Shown here piece by piece: positions 55,001 through 61,000 of a DNA stretch of 64,000 nt (position 1 is its first letter; each line of letters starts with the position of its first letter). The notes under the pieces were generated by a model that was not told where the DNA came from, did not search any database, and was given only the letters and a program-made list of their open reading frames with translations. The position numbers and the translations under genes were made by a program. Origin of the DNA: Ditylenchus dipsaci. Its lineage: Eukaryota > Nematoda > Chromadorea > Rhabditida > Anguinidae. The stretch covers positions 124,001 to 188,000 of the forward strand of contig SADC01000125.1 in NCBI GenBank assembly GCA_004194705.1, written 5' to 3'.

Positions 55001-58000
55001 CTTTTCCAGTCGAAATAGATTGAAATTTGTTGGACTGTTGTCTTTTGCAGCAATTACATTGAAGAAGTTAGGCAAAAACTTTGTACTAGCGGACTGTAGC
55101 ATAGTGAATTTAGCATTTGGATTAAGATTGCACATCTCTGACAATGGCCCCAAAGCTACCGAAGCGGTAAGTGGTCCAATGCAGACCATCCAGATGGGTT
55201 GACCACTTATTCCAAAAGTCTTTGTCAGGCTTTGCAAAGTAAAAAAAGTCTGTTCTGTAGTGGTTGCCAATTCTTTTTTGCATCTTCAAAAAGGCAAATA
55301 ATAATTTTGGACTCGAAATTTTCGTTTTTAATTGATCAAAGCTGTGATCATCCAAAGATAATTTGAAATTCGTTGGCGAATCTTGCTCAAAAGTGGAGAC
55401 TTCAGACCCTTGATCAACTATATTAACATAATTGATAAGATGTGAACAGTAGAGTGTAGAGGGCAGGCTGGATGTTGTTGAATTTGTTATGCACAGAATA
55501 TGTCGGTTAGATGTGTAGGTGGTTGGGTAACTTGCTAAATTGGCTACAAATTTCCATTTTTGTAAGAAAAGCTTTTGTTCCAATCTTTTGTGGTCGGTTG
55601 GAATTGAGATGAGGTGGTGGAATAGTCGATTTGCTGGAAGTGGTAGCCAGGAAGGTTGTAATCTATGTTAAATTTGTGGCCATATAGCTGCCTGAAGTGA
55701 ATGTCGCAGCCGAGCTCCCATAACCTTGCCAAACAGTCAAATAGAGGTGCTTTTGTAGGGTTACTAAGAGACTCTGATCTGAAAAATTTACAATTACACA
55801 ATTACAAAAATTAAGGAGCGAACCAGCAAATTTTTTGAACTATTCCATTTTAACTTGGTTTACGTTAAATCTATTATTGATGACCTTATACTACTTTTAA
55901 AAATAGGCAGAAAAGTTTAAAAAATCAGGATGAGAACGCGTAAAAAGATCTTATTGAAAGAAAAAAATGCTGGTCCGCCTTTTCTCCGTGTTGCGCACGG
56001 CATGCCCCTTTAAAGTAATTTTTTTTTGGATTTTTTGGGTTAGCGTAAGCCATCTAAAAATTTTGCTAACCAGAATTCCTAAACTATATTTTACCTCAAT
56101 ACGACTGGTAAAATAAGAATGTTTGCTGTTTTCGGGAGAAACTATCAAAAAGCACTGGCATAATTAATAAAGAGTTGGACTCAGCTTTGGAACAAATTTT
56201 AGGGGTGTCAGGTTATCGGGACTTGACTGTTACCGTATCACTTTAAAAGACGGGCATGCCCGTTTATTTTTCAACCCTCAAAAATTTAGAAAAATTTGGG
56301 TCGATTTTGAGATTTTGGGTGCTCAACTAAAATCTAAAAATGATATCAGAAGAGCTCGTGGTAAATAAGAAAACGCAATAAAGAGATTTGCAAAAAAAAT
56401 TTTGAGCTGAGATATGGATCCTTGAGGGTGCCCGCTTATTAAAGGGTGCCCTTTTATTAGAGTGAATACGGTATTTACCAAAATCACCTTGAATACATTG
56501 TGTTTAGAACTGAAATTTCTGGTGTCTTTAGATCCAAGCTTTTCTGCTGAATAAGATTTTTGAGCATTCCTGGTGGTCCGATCTCCACAATCAGTGCACA
56601 ATCTTCCTTAATAAGGGTCTTAAGACTAAGATCCATTCGCACTGGTTGAAGTAAATGTTGCGTTATGTATTCTGCATTGAGCTTATTCACTGATAAAAAG
56701 TCGCCGTCCACCTAAAACGAATGTTTTTGATATACAGTCGAAACTCGATATAACATACGCTCGATATAACATACGATTTTTCGTTTTTTGGCAAATACTT
56801 TTTATTTTTTACTTTTTTAATTCTGAGGATACCCACCCCTTAAATTTTGTGCTTGACATTTCTGTCTTTTTAGAATTTTTCGTTCCCGAAAAAAATTTTG
56901 AGAAAATACCCAAAAGTGAATATTTCGAGTTTCGGGCATTTTCTCAAAATTTTTTTCGGGAACGAAAAATTCTAAAAAGACAGAAATGTCAAGCACAAAA
57001 TTTTAAGGGGGGTGGGTATCCTCAGAATTAAAAAATAAATAAAAAATAAAAAGTATTTGCCAAAAAACGAAAATCGTATGTTATATCGAGCGTATGTTAT
57101 ATAGAGTTTCGACTGTATGAAAATTGTATAAAATTTCAAACATTGGAAATAATGCTGGTGTTTGGTGGGCTGAAGGATAACAGCTGTGCCTTTGAATAGA
57201 ACGCTTCTCGAATCGGTTCAAGAAAAGAGGAGTGGAATCCGTGGAAAGTTTTGAGTAAGCGGTGCTCAACACCTGCCTCTTTTAGCTAAATCTTTGAAAT
57301 TAAAAAAATGAATTGAGATTTGTGGTATAGTCTAGAGTAAAAAGACCTGTTTAGCAAAAGATTCCACACTTTTCGGCAGTCCCACAAATACACGAATAGT
57401 AGATGATAGTTTAGCCTAAATCCGACATTTTTATAGCAATAAGTCTCTTTCTTTAAAAACTAACTGAAAGTTCCAAATCTTGTGGAGCACAATCAATTTC
57501 TCCATGAACCACTATCATTTTGGCATCCTTGGTTTTGGATACAAGTTCTCCTCTTGTTTCCAGGAATTGCAAGCATGTTTTTGCTTCCAGAACACCTGCC
57601 TCTACTAGTGCTGAGTACTCTCCCACACTGTGACCAAACACTACTTTTGGGTTCGAAATTCCTGCCTATAGAATTTTTATATTGTATGAAAACGAGGTAG
57701 CTAGTGCAAGCCTGCCAACCTCTTTTAAAAATATTGTTATGGCTTGGCAAATGACAAACAAAGCACATTGAGTATGCTTGGCATTATTGATTTTGTCAGT
57801 TGCCAAAATGTCAAGCATTTGTGCGGCACCACCCGAAAAATATGAGCAAAGTTCATGGAGAGATTTTTTCAACCAATCAGAATATTGTATTTCTGCTGAT
57901 AGCCTGATTGAAAATGAATTTGGAGATAACAGAAAGAAAGGGTGTAACGGTATTTTGCAACAAATTCTCGGAATTTCGGAGCTTATTTTTGTTATAATTT

Positions 58001-61000
58001 TTTTCTTAAAATTTTTCACCCTTTTTCAAAGATAATAACACCATCATGTATTCCTACGATTCTAGTTTCTAGTGACGTGTCATTTATTGCATCATCTCTG
58101 AAAAAGTGGAACAAAAAATGAAAATATGAACCAAATTATTTTTTACTTTTACTTACTTTTTTTTACTTTTTACTTTCATTTACTTTTACTTTTTCGCTCT
58201 ACTTTTTTTCAGAGATGATGCAATAAATGACACGTCACTAGAAACTAGAATCGTAGGGCTACATGATGGTGTTATTATCTTTGAAAAAAGGTAAAAAATT
58301 TTAAGAAAAAAAATTAAAACAAAAATTTGCTGCAAAATTCCGAGAATTAGCTGCGAAATTCCGTTACACCCGAAAAAAATCAAACTCACATTCCAGGGTA
58401 TTGCACTCCCTGAGGACAGAAGAAAAATGCTGAAATAAAATAAAAATAATATATTCTGCATTAAATTTAAGAAAATACCGAAATTATTTTTCTTAAGATT
58501 TGCAGAATCCACAATATTTTGTATGTCAACATTTTCTATCTTCAATATGGCTTCAGAAATAGTTCTTGCTGTAATTGCTGTACGATAGCGATGCCAGTCT
58601 CTGTGATTCTAAATTAATCCTAGTAACTTTCCAGCAGACTATTTTTTGATCGGTCTAAATCAGTCAAAAATTCTGATTTTTTTTGGATGCCCTGAAGTTA
58701 GTTTCAATAAGTTCAGTTTCGAATTTTAGTTTGCAATGTTTGTAGGGTTGCACGATAGGCAACGCAAAATCAAAAATAATACTAAAAAATAACATGAGAG
58801 GTAGGAAAAAGACAGTCAAGCAGACCTGTGTACGGGCCGGGCTGTGTTTTTTTTAAATTACGCTCCATTCTGACCGGACCCAATAAAAAAACTGCGAGTC
58901 GGCCGAGAAAGTTGAGTTCAATAACTCATCGTAATTTTTCCACAAAAATGAACTCCAACCTGCAGTGTGCTGGCAACTTGTTTAAACAATTTGCCGTCAT
59001 CAGTCACACCACCTTGTGAACATTCATTTGAAGCAGACCGCATATATTTGGCTATATTATGGCACTGTTGCACACATGCTTGCGGAGTTGTTCCACTTAT
59101 GGGAAGAATAAAATAATCTCCGGTGATCAACTTAGATTCCCTCTGCGAACCCGAATATTTTTTATGGATAGACACACTACTGCTCAAGCCTTGCATCAGC
59201 ACCATTGAAGCTGAGAAAACACTAGAAATTAGATCAAAATACAACCATAAAGACGAACCATTAGTGCCACCAATGCCGAAATTGTTGATTGCCACACAAA
59301 CAGGCATATTACTACTTGAAATAATTGGGTCTGCGCAATTTCCTGTGTTGATTTGTAGATGGTCACAAAATTTGTGACCTGCACCTTTTCCAACTGATTC
59401 ACCATGGAGTTGGGGAGGAATAGTTAATGTTTGCAGTATTTTTATGCACTTTGCTACGGAAGCCATGCCAGATGCAGCGAAACAATGCCCGATGTTTGCT
59501 TTGACGGAGCCGACCGGAAGTTTTTGATGTTGCTGACCAAATACACTTGAAACCGCCTACATAAAAAAACCTTGTGACAACAATGAAAACTCAAAATTAA
59601 CTTACTTTCAGCTCAATTTCATCTAAAATATTAATTTTTATAGTCAAATATCCAGATAAAGTGAAAATTAGAGAGTACAATTCTAAAAAAAAGTCTACCA
59701 TACAAAGCCAAGTAAAAATAGGATCTCGTGATTGATATAAAAAATATTATTTGTGAAAGGATACGAGTAAGGGCCGGACTAGCAATGCAGGTATTGATGC
59801 AGGTATTAGTATTGCTTCTAATAGAATGGCACATTCCCTCTCTTATCCCTAGTTCAAAATTGTTTTTTGCTCTCGTTTTTTGACATATTTTTGAGAATGA
59901 CCATGAGACAAGTTACCACTTAAATAGTGACCAGTTACTTCAAAAAGATTTTCTTTAAAAAAAGACTCTGAATTAACGGGGGGGGGGGTTGTGTCGCTTT
60001 GATAAGAGAATACGGTACTATGAAAATACCGTATTTTCTTTAATTATAGACCCGTCTATAATTATGGACCCGTATCTAATTACAGACCCCCTCCCCTCGA
60101 GGGTAGCTGATAAAAATTACAGACCTGTCTCTAATTATGGTAAACATTCGAGGGGGGGGGGTTGAAAAATTATAGACCCGCGTCTACAATTAGAAAAAAT
60201 ACAGTAAATTAAACGAATATATTTGACCTCCAACAACAGTTCCAGTGGCATGACACTCCAAATATGCGATGGACAAATGGTCATCACCATCTTGCCTCAT
60301 AAAGTTTTGTAAGGCATTGTTCATGACTGCCTGTTGTCCTTTCACACTTGGAGACATAAAGTTGGATTTGTTAGCTGCAATATAATGTCCGTAAAAAATG
60401 AAAAAATGCTAGAAGCAATCACCTCCGTCATTGTTTACAGAAATTGCTTTTATAACGGCGAGTATTTGGTCTCCGTCCGACAAAGCCTTCTTGGCATCCT
60501 TGAGAACAACTGCAGAACCTTGAAAATAGAAAAATAGAATTTTATTCCAAAATAGTAAGAATTAAGATTGGCGACTCGACCCTTCGTTTTCGACTTTTTC
60601 AGTCGAAAGTCGAAAATTTCCGATTTTCGACTTCTGGTTGACTCTGCGAGTCGAAATTTTCGACTTCAGTCGACTTTTCGACCATTCGGGTCGAAGAATC
60701 CGGTCCTTTGCCAACCCTATTTAAAATGTTTGTTTTTATAGAAAAGTTAATTTTAAACAATTTAGCAAAAACAGGGGTGCAAGAGCTTACAACAACTCCC
60801 ACGAATGATACCTCCCTCTGGAGATGAGAAAAATGGCCGGCAGTGCTCATTAGACGACAACACCTAGAATGTCAAAATAATTTTTTTCGAAGTCAAATTC
60901 TTAAGTGACTACCATCCCTCGCTCATAGTGATGGCCAATGTCTTGAGGGTGGACTAAAAAGGAGACAGTGGTAAGTTTATGGAAGTTGATGCAAGCAGAC

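Larger units (their letters stand above)
56484..59230 (-). other. Synthase: KS-AT linker and acyltransferase (AT), malonyl-type motif
   Basis: Loads the extender unit. Linker: RDWHRYRTAITARTISEAIL (about 58600). AT exons: FFFCPQGVQYPGM (near 58425; consensus FPGQGSQ, with G replaced by P), DWLKKSLHELCSYFSGGAAQ (about 57870), GHSVGEYSALVEAG with the catalytic Ser (near 57628), LKTFHGFHSSFLEPI (about 57215) and EIGPPGMLKNLIQQ (about 56580). HGFH at the specificity position resembles HAFH of malonyl-CoA transferases rather than YASH of methylmalonyl types (family knowledge). Confidence 0.9.

Noticed and set aside
54950..55790. Dehydratase domain after the AT
   Set aside because: No HxxxGxxxxP or downstream DxxxH motif; the segment fits the structural half of a ketoreductase better.
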